A DNA stretch of 5,228 nt from Desulfosporosinus sp. GTDB lineage: Bacteria > Bacillota > Desulfitobacteriia > Desulfitobacteriales > Desulfitobacteriaceae. Of the stretch, positions 1-5,228 are shown one piece after another (position 1 is the stretch's first letter; each line of letters begins with the position of its first letter). Position numbers and translations under genes: made by a program. The notes under the pieces were generated by a model, which was given only the letters and a program-made list of their open reading frames with translations, searched no databases and was not told the origin of the DNA. Location of the stretch: the NCBI GenBank assembly GCA_016278585.1, contig JADQBO010000092.1:1-5228 (forward strand). The letters run 5' to 3'.

Positions 1-322
1 AAACGGGATTAGGATGGACCACAGCCATAGCCGGTACGGCTTGCGGTAAAACCTCATCTTTGCGGTTCCAAATCGCTTTGCCTAATTGGAAAATTCCTAA
101 AGATAACAATATAAACGCTCCCACTAAACGTGCAGGAATTAAACGAAACCATAACGTTACCCAACCACCAAAGAGCATAGAAATACCCATTGCCAAAACC
201 GTACACATCCCAATAGCAATCAATGAAAAGAAAGGTATGCGAATTCGACGTAAACCATACGCCAATCCTACTCCCAATCCATCCAAACTTAAAGCCACTG
301 CCATAAGCATAGCTACCCCCAT
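1..322 (-). CDS. ytaF: Sporulation membrane protein YtaF (MntP/YtaF family), N-terminal part
   Basis: Partial gene: 107 codons from the start to the window edge; the family is about 200 residues, so roughly half is missing. The ATG at 322-320 is preceded by a strong GGAGGG (336-331) with a 9-base spacer. The protein opens with a hydrophobic helix carrying SLDGLGVG (residues 12-19), then GLRRIRIP (23-30) and two further hydrophobic segments (about 31-53 and 64-80), followed by a hydrophilic loop from about residue 85. The Asp in the first helix (D14) and the SLD-GVG-YGLRR-RIP pattern are typical of YtaF, a relative of the MntP manganese exporter. It is an integral membrane protein made by endospore formers; a role in cation transport is inferred from the family. 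It lies 64 bases downstream of the ABC-F gene on the same strand with no visible terminator, so read-through is likely. Confidence 0.85.
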   Translation of the reverse strand, partial: MGVAMLMAVALSLDGLGVGLAYGLRRIRIPFFSLIAIGMCTVLAMGISMLFGGWVTLWFRLIPARLVGAFILLSLGIFQLGKAIWNRKDEVLPQAVPAMAVVHPNPV

Positions 323-386
323 AATATGTATCCCTCCATCTTGCGACTTCAGGATAATATATGGATTTAAACGCTATTTGGTGAAA

Positions 387-2228
387 TCAATCATTTCCAG
401 CAATCCATTCTTCTAAGGCACAATCTCTACGTTGCTTAAGCTTTTCGCACTCTTCATGAAGTTTCATAGCCAATTCATAATTTGTATTCGCCATGGCAAG
501 TTCCTCTTCCAATGCTTGAAGGGCTTTTTCTAACTCTTCAATTTCCAGTTCGAGTTGCTTCATCCGTTTTTTTTCACGTGCCAGATGACGGCTTTCTTGC
601 TGATCTTGGCTACTTGGCTTCGTATTTCGTTCGATGGGGACATCGATCATTTTTTCTTGTTTATGTTCCTTGAAACCAGTATAATCCCCTTCAAAAAGCA
701 ATAGCCCCTGAGCAGTAAGTTCTGCAATCTTATTCACTACTTTATCCAAAAAGTAACGATCATGGGAAACAACGAGCACAGTTCCTTCATACTCTTGAAG
801 GGCATCTTCCAGCACCCCACGGGTTTCCGCATCTAAATGATTCGTCGGTTCATCGAGCAAGAGCAAGTTTCCTTGATCCAGAAAAAGTTTACACAAAGCT
901 AAACGGCTCTTTTCTCCCCCGCTCAGCACAGAAATCAATTTAAAGACATCATCTTTCCTAAAACCGTACCTCGCGAGCAGGCTTCGGATCTCCGGATCCT
1001 TCAAGTTTGAAACATGACGAATTTCATCCATGACCGTCCCCGAAATACCCAGATTCTCATGCTCCTGAGAGTAATAGGCAATCTTTACATTAGCTCCTAA
1101 CCGGATAGTTCCCTTAAAGGGGGTCTGGTCAAGAATGGCCTTAAGGATCGTCGTTTTTCCAACGCCATTTTTACCCAGCAAGGCTACTCGGTCTCCACGA
1201 CGTAAATCTAATTGGACATTCGAAAATAGAGTTCGATTACTGAAAGCTATCGAAAGATCTTCGATTAACAGAACTCGATCCCCACTTCGCCCTCCACTTC
1301 CCAGTGAAATAGAGAGTCCGTGATCAACCACTTTAGGTGCTTGAATCGGCTTAAGTTTCTGGAGTTGACTTTCCCGTCCACGGGCTTGCTTAGAATTAAC
1401 GCCTGCCTTATTTCTACGGACATACTCCTCAAGCTTAGCGATTCTATTCGCTAAACGATCGGCTTCCCGGCCCAGTGTTTTAGCTTCTAAAACTTTCAGT
1501 AATTCGTACTCGGAATAGTTCCCTGTATACCCTTTTAGACCACCATATTCTAAACAAAAAACTCGCGAGACAGTGCGGTCCAAAAAGTACCGATCATGAG
1601 AAACAATCAGTAGAGCCCCAGGGTAATCTCGTAAATACCCTTCGAGCCACTCCATAGCCTCAATATCTAAATGATTCGTTGGCTCATCCAAGATCAAAAG
1701 TTCGGGCGCTCGCAGCAAAAGCTTGCATAAGGCCAACCGCGTCTTCTGTCCTCCGCTTAACCTAGCAACTTGAGAGTTCATCTCCGCTTCAAGTCCTAAA
1801 CCAGCCAAGATTCTCCGAACTAAGGCTTCTAAAGCATAGCCTCCTTGGCGTTCAAAGGATTCGGTCAAGGCTGCATATTGCTCCATGACTTTCTCACTGG
1901 GCATCGTAGCCATCTTTTCTTCTAATTCTCGCAGTTGTTCCTGCATTTGTAATAAATCCGCTCGTTCTTGGATCACACACTCAAATACGTTCCCCTCATC
2001 CTCTACAATAGGAGTTTGAGGTAAGTACCCAAAAGAACCAAGAATTTGGACCTCTCCGCCTTCTAACCGGATATCCCCTAAACAAGCCCAAATCAAGGTT
2101 GTTTTACCCGCTCCATTCGGACCGACTAGGGCAGCCTTTTCACCATTTTCTAAAGCAAAACTGATCCGTCGAAAAAGCGGTTCACCTGATATATCAACGC
2201 CACAATCCCGGCAAAATAAAACACTCAT
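387..2228 (-). CDS. ABC-F family ATPase (YdiF/Uup-like), two nucleotide-binding domains
   Basis: Soluble protein of 613 residues with two ABC ATPase domains and no membrane segments, which marks it as ABC-F: ribosome-associated ATPases acting in translation or in protection from ribosome-targeting antibiotics, not transporters. Domain 1 has Walker A GPNGAGKTT (36-44), signature LSGGQ (157-161), Walker B ILDEP (179-183) followed by TNHLD, and the SHD switch His (H211). The charged interdomain linker (about 235-300) corresponds to the P-site tRNA-interacting motif. Domain 2 has Walker A GKNGVGKTT (352-360), LSGGE (435-439), LLDEP (457-461) plus TNHLD, and SHD (488-490). Both catalytic Glu (E182, E460) are present. 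A charged C-terminal coiled coil (about 545-605) suggests the housekeeping Uup/YdiF type rather than a short resistance protein, though the substrate cannot be told. The frame stays open to a TTG at 2408, but the extra 60 residues are not ABC-like and the promoter at 2341-2369 lies inside them. I therefore start at ATG 2228, where MSVLFCRDCG leads straight into the domain. Confidence 0.93.
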   Translation of the reverse strand: MSVLFCRDCGVDISGEPLFRRISFALENGEKAALVGPNGAGKTTLIWACLGDIRLEGGEVQILGSFGYLPQTPIVEDEGNVFECVIQERADLLQMQEQLRELEEKMATMPSEKVMEQYAALTESFERQGGYALEALVRRILAGLGLEAEMNSQVARLSGGQKTRLALCKLLLRAPELLILDEPTNHLDIEAMEWLEGYLRDYPGALLIVSHDRYFLDRTVSRVFCLEYGGLKGYTGNYSEYELLKVLEAKTLGREADRLANRIAKLEEYVRRNKAGVNSKQARGRESQLQKLKPIQAPKVVDHGLSISLGSGGRSGDRVLLIEDLSIAFSNRTLFSNVQLDLRRGDRVALLGKNGVGKTTILKAILDQTPFKGTIRLGANVKIAYYSQEHENLGISGTVMDEIRHVSNLKDPEIRSLLARYGFRKDDVFKLISVLSGGEKSRLALCKLFLDQGNLLLLDEPTNHLDAETRGVLEDALQEYEGTVLVVSHDRYFLDKVVNKIAELTAQGLLLFEGDYTGFKEHKQEKMIDVPIERNTKPSSQDQQESRHLAREKKRMKQLELEIEELEKALQALEEELAMANTNYELAMKLHEECEKLKQRRDCALEEWIAGND

Positions 2229-2240
2229 TTTTCTAGATAG

Positions 2241-2247
2241 CCCCTTT
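2241..2247 (-). promoter_or_regulatory. Ribosome binding site of the ABC-F gene, weak and distant
   Basis: AAAGGGG is the only Shine-Dalgarno-like stretch before the ATG at 2228. The spacer is 12 bases, longer than usual, and the core is imperfect (GGGG instead of GGAGG). No ATG, GTG or TTG in frame lies between it and the chosen start, so it supports that start but predicts modest translation. Confidence 0.45.
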
Positions 2248-2283
2248 ATTATTCTTGGGTATAAACTATGGAATGGAAGGATA

Positions 2284-2303
2284 CTGGGAGGACCCCTCAC
2301 CAG
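2284..2303 (-). other. Hairpin in the 5' leader of the ABC-F mRNA
   Basis: Read on the minus strand, CTGG and GAGG pair with CCTC and CCAG, giving an 8-bp, mostly G-C stem with one bulged T (2299) and a GGT loop. It is about 55 bases upstream of the ABC-F start and inside the transcript if the promoter at 2341-2369 is used. No T-run follows, so it is not a complete intrinsic terminator. A control role is inference; leader structures are known upstream of several antibiotic-responsive ABC-F genes. Confidence 0.45.
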
Positions 2304-2326
2304 CTCATGAGTTCTTTTAGAATCAT
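2297..2326 (-). other. Possible nine-codon leader ORF upstream of the ABC-F gene
   Basis: On the minus strand an ATG at 2326 opens MILKELMSW and stops at TGA (2299-2297). The stop falls inside the 5' arm of the leader hairpin, the geometry expected if a stalled ribosome were to open that structure. There is no ribosome binding site before it; it would start only about 8-12 bases from the predicted transcript end. An ORF this short can easily arise by chance. Confidence 0.15.
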
Positions 2327-2332
2327 GATTCT
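2319..2332. repeat. Perfect 14-base palindrome at the ABC-F transcription start
   Basis: AGAATCATGATTCT is a perfect inverted repeat beginning about 9 bases after the predicted -10 box of the ABC-F promoter. Its position next to the expected transcription start would suit a repressor operator. No regulator is encoded nearby and I do not recognise the site. Confidence 0.35.
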
Positions 2333-2340
2333 TCGAATTT

Positions 2341-2369
2341 ACTATATCATACACACTGTTTTCAAACAA
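2341..2369 (-). promoter_or_regulatory. Sigma-A-type promoter for the ABC-F gene (and perhaps ytaF)
   Basis: On the minus strand, TTGTTT (2369-2364) is followed after exactly 17 bases by TATAGT (2346-2341), which matches the -10 consensus at 5 of 6 positions. TGA directly before it forms an extended -10 element, which can make up for the weak -35. The predicted start is near 2336, giving a 5' leader of about 105 bases before the ATG at 2228. Confidence 0.55.
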
Positions 2370-2487
2370 ACTCTTATAGCTACTAAGTGATAATAAAGGC
2401 TTTAACAAATCTCCTCTATAAATTCGAGAAGAAAATATTATGGATAATATAGTAATACTAACTTGTAATTGGTATTTTCCGCAAAAA

Positions 2488-2515
2488 TCGACAGCTTTTT
2501 CGAGTGATTTAATAT
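2488..2515 (+). promoter_or_regulatory. Candidate promoter of the histidine kinase gene
   Basis: TCGACA (2488-2493) matches the -35 consensus at 5 of 6 positions. TAATAT (2510-2515, 4 of 6) follows after 16 bases, about 36 bases before the kinase ATG. The region is very A/T-rich, so alternative -10 boxes such as TATGAT (2515-2520) exist. The -35 overlaps a weak Spo0A-box-like sequence on the other strand (CTGTCGAT, 2494-2487). Confidence 0.3.
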
Positions 2516-2550
2516 ATGATGATCTTATGCGATTAGGAGAAGTGATATAA

Positions 2551-3969
2551 ATGACCTATGATAATTCAGAGCCCGCAGAACAAACTTTAGATGAATTATT
2601 ATCGTCACAATTATTTAACTGTATTCCGGATGCCTGTGTTCTTTTTGACCAAAATTTTCGCATTACAAAAATGAATACCCAAGCGGAACAATTGTTTTTA
2701 TTTCCTAAAGAATATATAATGAGCAAACCTTTTTGGGAAATTGCCCCTCAATACATCAATAGCAGTTTATTTGATGCCATGCATAAGATTATCCAGGATC
2801 GGAAAGATGCCACCTTTGAAGTTAAAGGCTCGATTACAAACCGATGGTTTGAAGGTAATCTAAGAATGATGGGCAGTTATATTATACTATTCTTCAAAGC
2901 CATAACTCATTATAAAAGTATTCAAACTGAGCTTTGTAGGGCACAGGAAAGGTTTTCTTCGATTTTTAGAAACAGTCATGCTCTAATGGCAATTATTAGT
3001 CTTGACACTAATCAACTAATTAGTGTTAACGACGAATATGCTAATTTCTTTGGTTATACACCTAACGAGATCATTGGAAAAACTAAAGATGAAGTCTTTG
3101 ATACTGTTAATATCGATTCTGTACAGACACAGGTAAAAAAACACCAAGATAACCGGGTAAGTGAGCTTATATCCGTTAAGACTAGGTCCAACGTTCTTAA
3201 AGATTTAATACTATCTTCCGAATTGATTAATCTTAACGAACATTTTTGTCGATTAGAAATAGGCATTGATATTACCGATAATTTAAAATATCAAAAAGAA
3301 CTCCAAAAGCTAGAACATCTTAATCTTCTTGGGCAATTGTCAGCAAGCATTGCACATGAAGTTCGTAATCCGTTACAAACGATTAAGGGATTCCTGCAGT
3401 TGCTCCAATCGAAGGAAGAAGTCTTGCCTTATCAGAGTTATTTCACCTTAATGATCGATGAATTAAATAGAGCAAATCAGATAATCACAGAGTTTCTTTC
3501 GTTATCAAGGACTAAACCCACGAATTTAGAGTTACATAATCTTAATGACATTGTTAATAGCGTCTTACCTCTTATTGAAGCTCAAGCCCTAGAGGAGGAT
3601 AAAGTAATTGAGGTTGAACTAAATAATATCCCTGTAACGATGCTCGATGAAGATGAAATCAAACAAGTTATTCTGAACTTATTGAAAAATAGCTTAGAAG
3701 CTTCGCAAATCAAAGGAAAGGTTAAACTGAAAACAATAAGCAACGAAAGGTTTATAAAACTAATCATTTGTGATCAGGGTCAAGGGATACCTTTAGAAGT
3801 TCAAGAGAACATTGGAACACCTTTTTTTACAACGAAATCAAACGGAACTGGACTGGGACTTTCAATGACACTAAGCATCCTAGAACGTCATAACGCGAAA
3901 CTGGATTTTGTGAGCAATGACAATGGTACTACGTTCTATATTAACTTTCCAATAATGCCCAATAACTGA
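2551..3969 (+). CDS. Orphan soluble PAS-PAS sensor histidine kinase, sporulation-kinase-like
   Basis: A 472-residue cytoplasmic kinase with no signal peptide or membrane helix, predicted to autophosphorylate a His and pass the phosphate to a response regulator. A first PAS domain lies at about 17-120 (PDACVLFDQNFRITKMN near its start, RWFEGNL near its end). A second lies at about 132-245 (NDEYANFFGYTPNEIIGKT at 160-178). The dimerization/phosphoacceptor domain has H269 in HEVRNP (269-274). The ATPase domain has N-box N376 and N380, G1 box DQGQGIP (408-414), F-box TPFFTTK (423-429) and G2 box GTGLGL (432-437). All key residues are present, so it should be active. HEVRNP plus the TPFFTTK-GTGLGL ending resembles the KinA/KinE sporulation kinases and NtrB-type enzymes. 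The ATG follows AGGAG (2535-2539) with an 11-base gap. No response regulator is adjacent; a Spo0F or Spo0A target is inference. The signal sensed is unknown. Sampled 60-base stretches run about 30-35% GC, lower than mutM. Confidence 0.9.
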   Translation: MTYDNSEPAEQTLDELLSSQLFNCIPDACVLFDQNFRITKMNTQAEQLFLFPKEYIMSKPFWEIAPQYINSSLFDAMHKIIQDRKDATFEVKGSITNRWFEGNLRMMGSYIILFFKAITHYKSIQTELCRAQERFSSIFRNSHALMAIISLDTNQLISVNDEYANFFGYTPNEIIGKTKDEVFDTVNIDSVQTQVKKHQDNRVSELISVKTRSNVLKDLILSSELINLNEHFCRLEIGIDITDNLKYQKELQKLEHLNLLGQLSASIAHEVRNPLQTIKGFLQLLQSKEEVLPYQSYFTLMIDELNRANQIITEFLSLSRTKPTNLELHNLNDIVNSVLPLIEAQALEEDKVIEVELNNIPVTMLDEDEIKQVILNLLKNSLEASQIKGKVKLKTISNERFIKLIICDQGQGIPLEVQENIGTPFFTTKSNGTGLGLSMTLSILERHNAKLDFVSNDNGTTFYINFPIMPNN

Positions 3970-4033
3970 CCTTTTATATACTTTTTACAAGAACCTGGAA
4001 AGTAAACGTATGATACCTGATTAACTGATATAA

Positions 4034-4056
4034 CTGTTGAAATTTAAATTTCACAG
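4034..4056. repeat. A/T-rich inverted repeat between the histidine kinase and P-loop kinase genes
   Basis: The perfect palindrome GAAATTTAAATTTC (4039-4052) is extended by CTGT (4034-4037) pairing with ACAG (4053-4056) around one bulged T at 4038. As RNA it could fold into a 9-bp or longer stem. No T-run follows (the next bases are GTCCTCTTC), so it is not a standard terminator. It lies 65 bases past the kinase stop and 33 bases before a TATAAT, where a DNA-binding site for a regulator of the downstream gene is possible. Confidence 0.45.
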
Positions 4057-4067
4057 GTCCTCTTCAG

Positions 4068-4094
4068 ATGACTTTATGAGATGGTTTTTATAAT
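4068..4094 (+). promoter_or_regulatory. Candidate promoter of the P-loop kinase gene
   Basis: A perfect -10 box TATAAT (4089-4094) lies 62 bases before the ATG at 4157. The best -35 is ATGACT (4068-4073), with 4 matches to TTGACA but only a 15-base spacer, so the promoter would be weak or activator-dependent. Together with the 187-base gap after the kinase gene, it suggests separate transcription. Confidence 0.35.
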
Positions 4095-4146
4095 ATGTTT
4101 AGGCTAACCGTTCTTTGCATAGAATAATTCCAGAAATCATCTTATT

Positions 4147-4152
4147 GGAGGG
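4147..4152 (+). promoter_or_regulatory. Ribosome binding site that sets the P-loop kinase start
   Basis: GGAGGG lies 4 bases before the ATG at 4157. The earlier in-frame ATG at 4115 has no Shine-Dalgarno sequence and would add 14 residues ahead of the P-loop strand. The next ATG at 4169 would be 16 bases away and would shorten the first beta strand. The 4157 start is therefore the best choice, although the spacer is short. Confidence 0.65.
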
Positions 4153-4156
4153 TTCT

Positions 4157-4633
4157 ATGAAGTTCCATATGTTATGCGGTATCCCTGGGAGCGGGAAGTC
4201 TACTATAGTTAAAGATTTGTTAGGGTTTGTAGTCTCCACTGACTCTATTCGTAAATTCTTGTGGAATGACGCATCCATAGTAAACCATGACAAACTAGTT
4301 TTTGAAATGGCCGAAGTCATGATAAACTATATTCTTTCCTTGGGCAACGATGTTATTTTCGACGCTACTAACCTAACTATTGAAAGGCGTATGAAATACA
4401 TACGCTTGGCAAAAACCGCAGGGGCCAATGTCATAATCCATTGGATAGACTGTCCAGTAGATGTAGCGATTGGTCGGAACGCTAAGAGAGATCGTAAAGT
4501 CCCCGTACCTGTGATAATCGCATTGTCAAACTCCCTACAACCGCCATTAATTTCGGAAGGAATGGATCAGATTAAAATCTACCGTCAAGACTTATCTATA
4601 GCTGAAGTTCTAACATCAAGCCAAAACGACTAA
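4157..4633 (+). CDS. Small P-loop kinase, polynucleotide 5'-kinase-like (AAA_33 type)
   Basis: A 158-residue single-domain protein. Walker A GIPGSGKST (8-16) sits at the very N-terminus after a short beta strand. Next come STDSIRKFLW (27-36), where D29 and R32 match the position of the Asp/Arg pair that binds the 5'-hydroxyl acceptor in T4 polynucleotide kinase, then FDATNLTIERR (68-78), like the DTNLN-ERR motif of that enzyme. WIDCP (96-100) is followed by an Arg-rich lid, GRNAKRDRKVP (106-116), like RN-KR-VP in T4 Pnk. The layout is that of the kinase domain alone; the phosphatase domain of T4 Pnk and the ligase of bacterial Pnkp/Hen1 repair systems are absent. ATP-dependent phosphorylation of a nucleic-acid end or small molecule is the likely activity, but the substrate cannot be told because this family is broad. 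It converges with mutM across the terminator at 4815-4845. Confidence 0.8.
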   Translation: MKFHMLCGIPGSGKSTIVKDLLGFVVSTDSIRKFLWNDASIVNHDKLVFEMAEVMINYILSLGNDVIFDATNLTIERRMKYIRLAKTAGANVIIHWIDCPVDVAIGRNAKRDRKVPVPVIIALSNSLQPPLISEGMDQIKIYRQDLSIAEVLTSSQND

Positions 4634-4814
4634 ACGTTTTGAAACTAAATGTTTTGAGAATCAATATTCTGCACCAAATTAATGTATTCCCTTGAGCTAT
4701 TAATTTTAATCAATGGCTTTTCTATGTCTTTAAACTCATAAACTCTAAAACTTTTTTGACTTCTAATTCAAGTGACTATCGAATAATGAACGAGATTACG
4801 TAGTTTAATACCAC

Positions 4815-4845
4815 AAAAGGCTAGAGCTTTCGCTCTAGCCTTTTT
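4815..4845. terminator. Bidirectional intrinsic terminator
   Basis: GGCTAGAGC (4819-4827) and GCTCTAGCC (4832-4840) form a perfect 9-bp stem around a TTTC loop. It is flanked by AAAA on the left and TTTTT on the right, extending pairing to 13 bp. On the plus strand it ends transcription from the P-loop kinase gene, 182 bases past its stop. On the minus strand it has a four-T tail and ends mutM, 67 bases past its stop. It is the only clear terminator in the window. Confidence 0.9.
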
Positions 4846-4912
4846 GTAATTATCGTCTAACAACCTTTTGATATAAATTGATTACAATTAACTATAACTA
4901 TCCATTCAATGC

Positions 4913-5228
4913 CTATCTCTGGCACCTCGAACAATACACCGTCGTCCGCCCAGCGAGACGAATTCGTTCTAGCGTCTGCCCACAAACTTTGCAGGGTTCC
5001 CCGCCTCGTCCGTATACTTGTAAGGCTTGTTCAAAGGATCCTTTTTCCCCATTCGCATCCCGGTAATCGCGAAAAGAGGTGCCTTGGGCATCGATTCCTG
5101 CTTGGAGAACGTTTTGAATCTCTAGATGGAGTTTCCAAATTTCCTGTTCGGTTAGAGTGTCTACTCCACGCTCAGGAGATATTCCTGCCTGGAAAAGAGA
5201 TTCATCTACATAGATGTTACCCAACCCT
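4913..5228 (-). CDS. mutM: Formamidopyrimidine-DNA glycosylase MutM/Fpg, C-terminal part
   Basis: Partial gene with an open frame through the right edge; about the last 105 codons are present of a protein usually near 270-280 residues. Fpg removes 8-oxoguanine and other oxidised purines from DNA and cuts the abasic site. The visible part begins GLGNIYVDE, the start of the helix-two-turn-helix DNA-binding region. It continues with FRDYRDANGEKGSF and VYGRGGEPC, and ends in a zinc finger with Cys spacing C-X2-C-X16-C-X2-C (CKVCG, then YCSRCQR). The Arg in AGRTT corresponds to the conserved zinc-finger Arg that contacts DNA. The N-terminal catalytic Pro-Glu lies outside the window. VYGRGGEPC and the CQR ending fit Fpg better than endonuclease VIII. 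The stop is TAG at 4915-4913, with the terminator 67 bases downstream. A TTG at 5224 in this frame is internal. Confidence 0.93.
   Translation of the reverse strand, partial: GLGNIYVDESLFQAGISPERGVDTLTEQEIWKLHLEIQNVLQAGIDAQGTSFRDYRDANGEKGSFEQALQVYGRGGEPCKVCGQTLERIRLAGRTTVYCSRCQR

Noticed and set aside
60..416. Open frame of 118 codons on the plus strand
   Set aside because: It lies antisense to ytaF and the end of the ABC-F gene. Its product is Pro/Lys/Ile-rich without any domain, while the opposite strand encodes a recognisable membrane protein with a strong ribosome binding site.
2229..2408. 60-residue N-terminal extension of the ABC-F protein from a TTG at 2408
   Set aside because: GAGGAG is only 2 bases before the TTG, the residues do not resemble ABC-F N-termini, and a good promoter sits inside the segment, so it is most likely untranslated leader and promoter DNA.
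4115..4156. Upstream ATG adding 14 residues to the P-loop kinase
   Set aside because: No Shine-Dalgarno sequence precedes it, whereas GGAGGG directly precedes the ATG at 4157, which fits the usual start of this family just before the P-loop strand.
4622..4641. CAAAACG/CGTTTTG inverted repeat around the stop of the P-loop kinase gene, considered as a terminator
   Set aside because: The stem is 7 bp and A/T-rich with no following T-run, and a far stronger terminator lies at 4815-4845. The adjoining 15-base near-repeat (4631-4645 and 4646-4660) is too short and imperfect to interpret.
4878..5066. Plus-strand open frame of 62 codons
   Set aside because: It is antisense to the mutM zinc-finger region, whose conserved Cys pattern shows the minus strand is coding.
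1..5228. CRISPR array, tRNA, rRNA, insertion sequence or toxin-antitoxin pair
   Set aside because: No regularly spaced repeats, cloverleaf, transposase motifs, paired terminal repeats or small overlapping gene pair were found on either strand.

Overview
The window looks like chromosome from a spore-forming, low-to-mid GC Firmicute, probably of the Desulfitobacterium/Desulfosporosinus (Peptococcaceae) type. This rests on a YtaF-type sporulation membrane protein, a KinA/KinE-like soluble multi-PAS histidine kinase, strong GGAGG-like ribosome binding sites and the gene order. The genus is inference; no taxonomic marker is present.

Layout. Positions 1-322 (minus): N-terminal half of ytaF, cut by the window edge. 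Positions 387-2228 (minus): complete ABC-F ATPase of 613 residues. Positions 2229-2550: divergent control region holding a good sigma-A-type promoter for the ABC-F gene, a 5' leader with a palindrome and a hairpin, and a weaker promoter candidate for the kinase gene. Positions 2551-3969 (plus): orphan cytoplasmic histidine kinase with two PAS domains. Positions 3970-4156: spacer with a strong A/T-rich inverted repeat and a perfect TATAAT. Positions 4157-4633 (plus): small P-loop kinase resembling the 5'-kinase domain of T4 polynucleotide kinase. Positions 4634-4912: spacer with a clear bidirectional terminator. Positions 4913-5228 (minus): C-terminal part of mutM (fpg), with its zinc finger.

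How it fits together. In many Firmicutes mutM and ytaF are close neighbours in a polA-mutM-ytaF-coaE cluster. Here both lie on the minus strand in that order, but about 4.6 kb separates them, holding the ABC-F gene, the kinase and the P-loop kinase. The last two run against the cluster, and the kinase gene looks more A/T-rich than mutM. The ABC-F gene may be co-transcribed with ytaF (64-base gap, no terminator seen). The kinase has no response regulator beside it, as is usual for phosphorelay kinases that feed Spo0F or Spo0A encoded elsewhere. No direct functional link between the three inserted genes can be shown. I see no CRISPR array, tRNA, rRNA, transposase or clearly novel multi-gene system.
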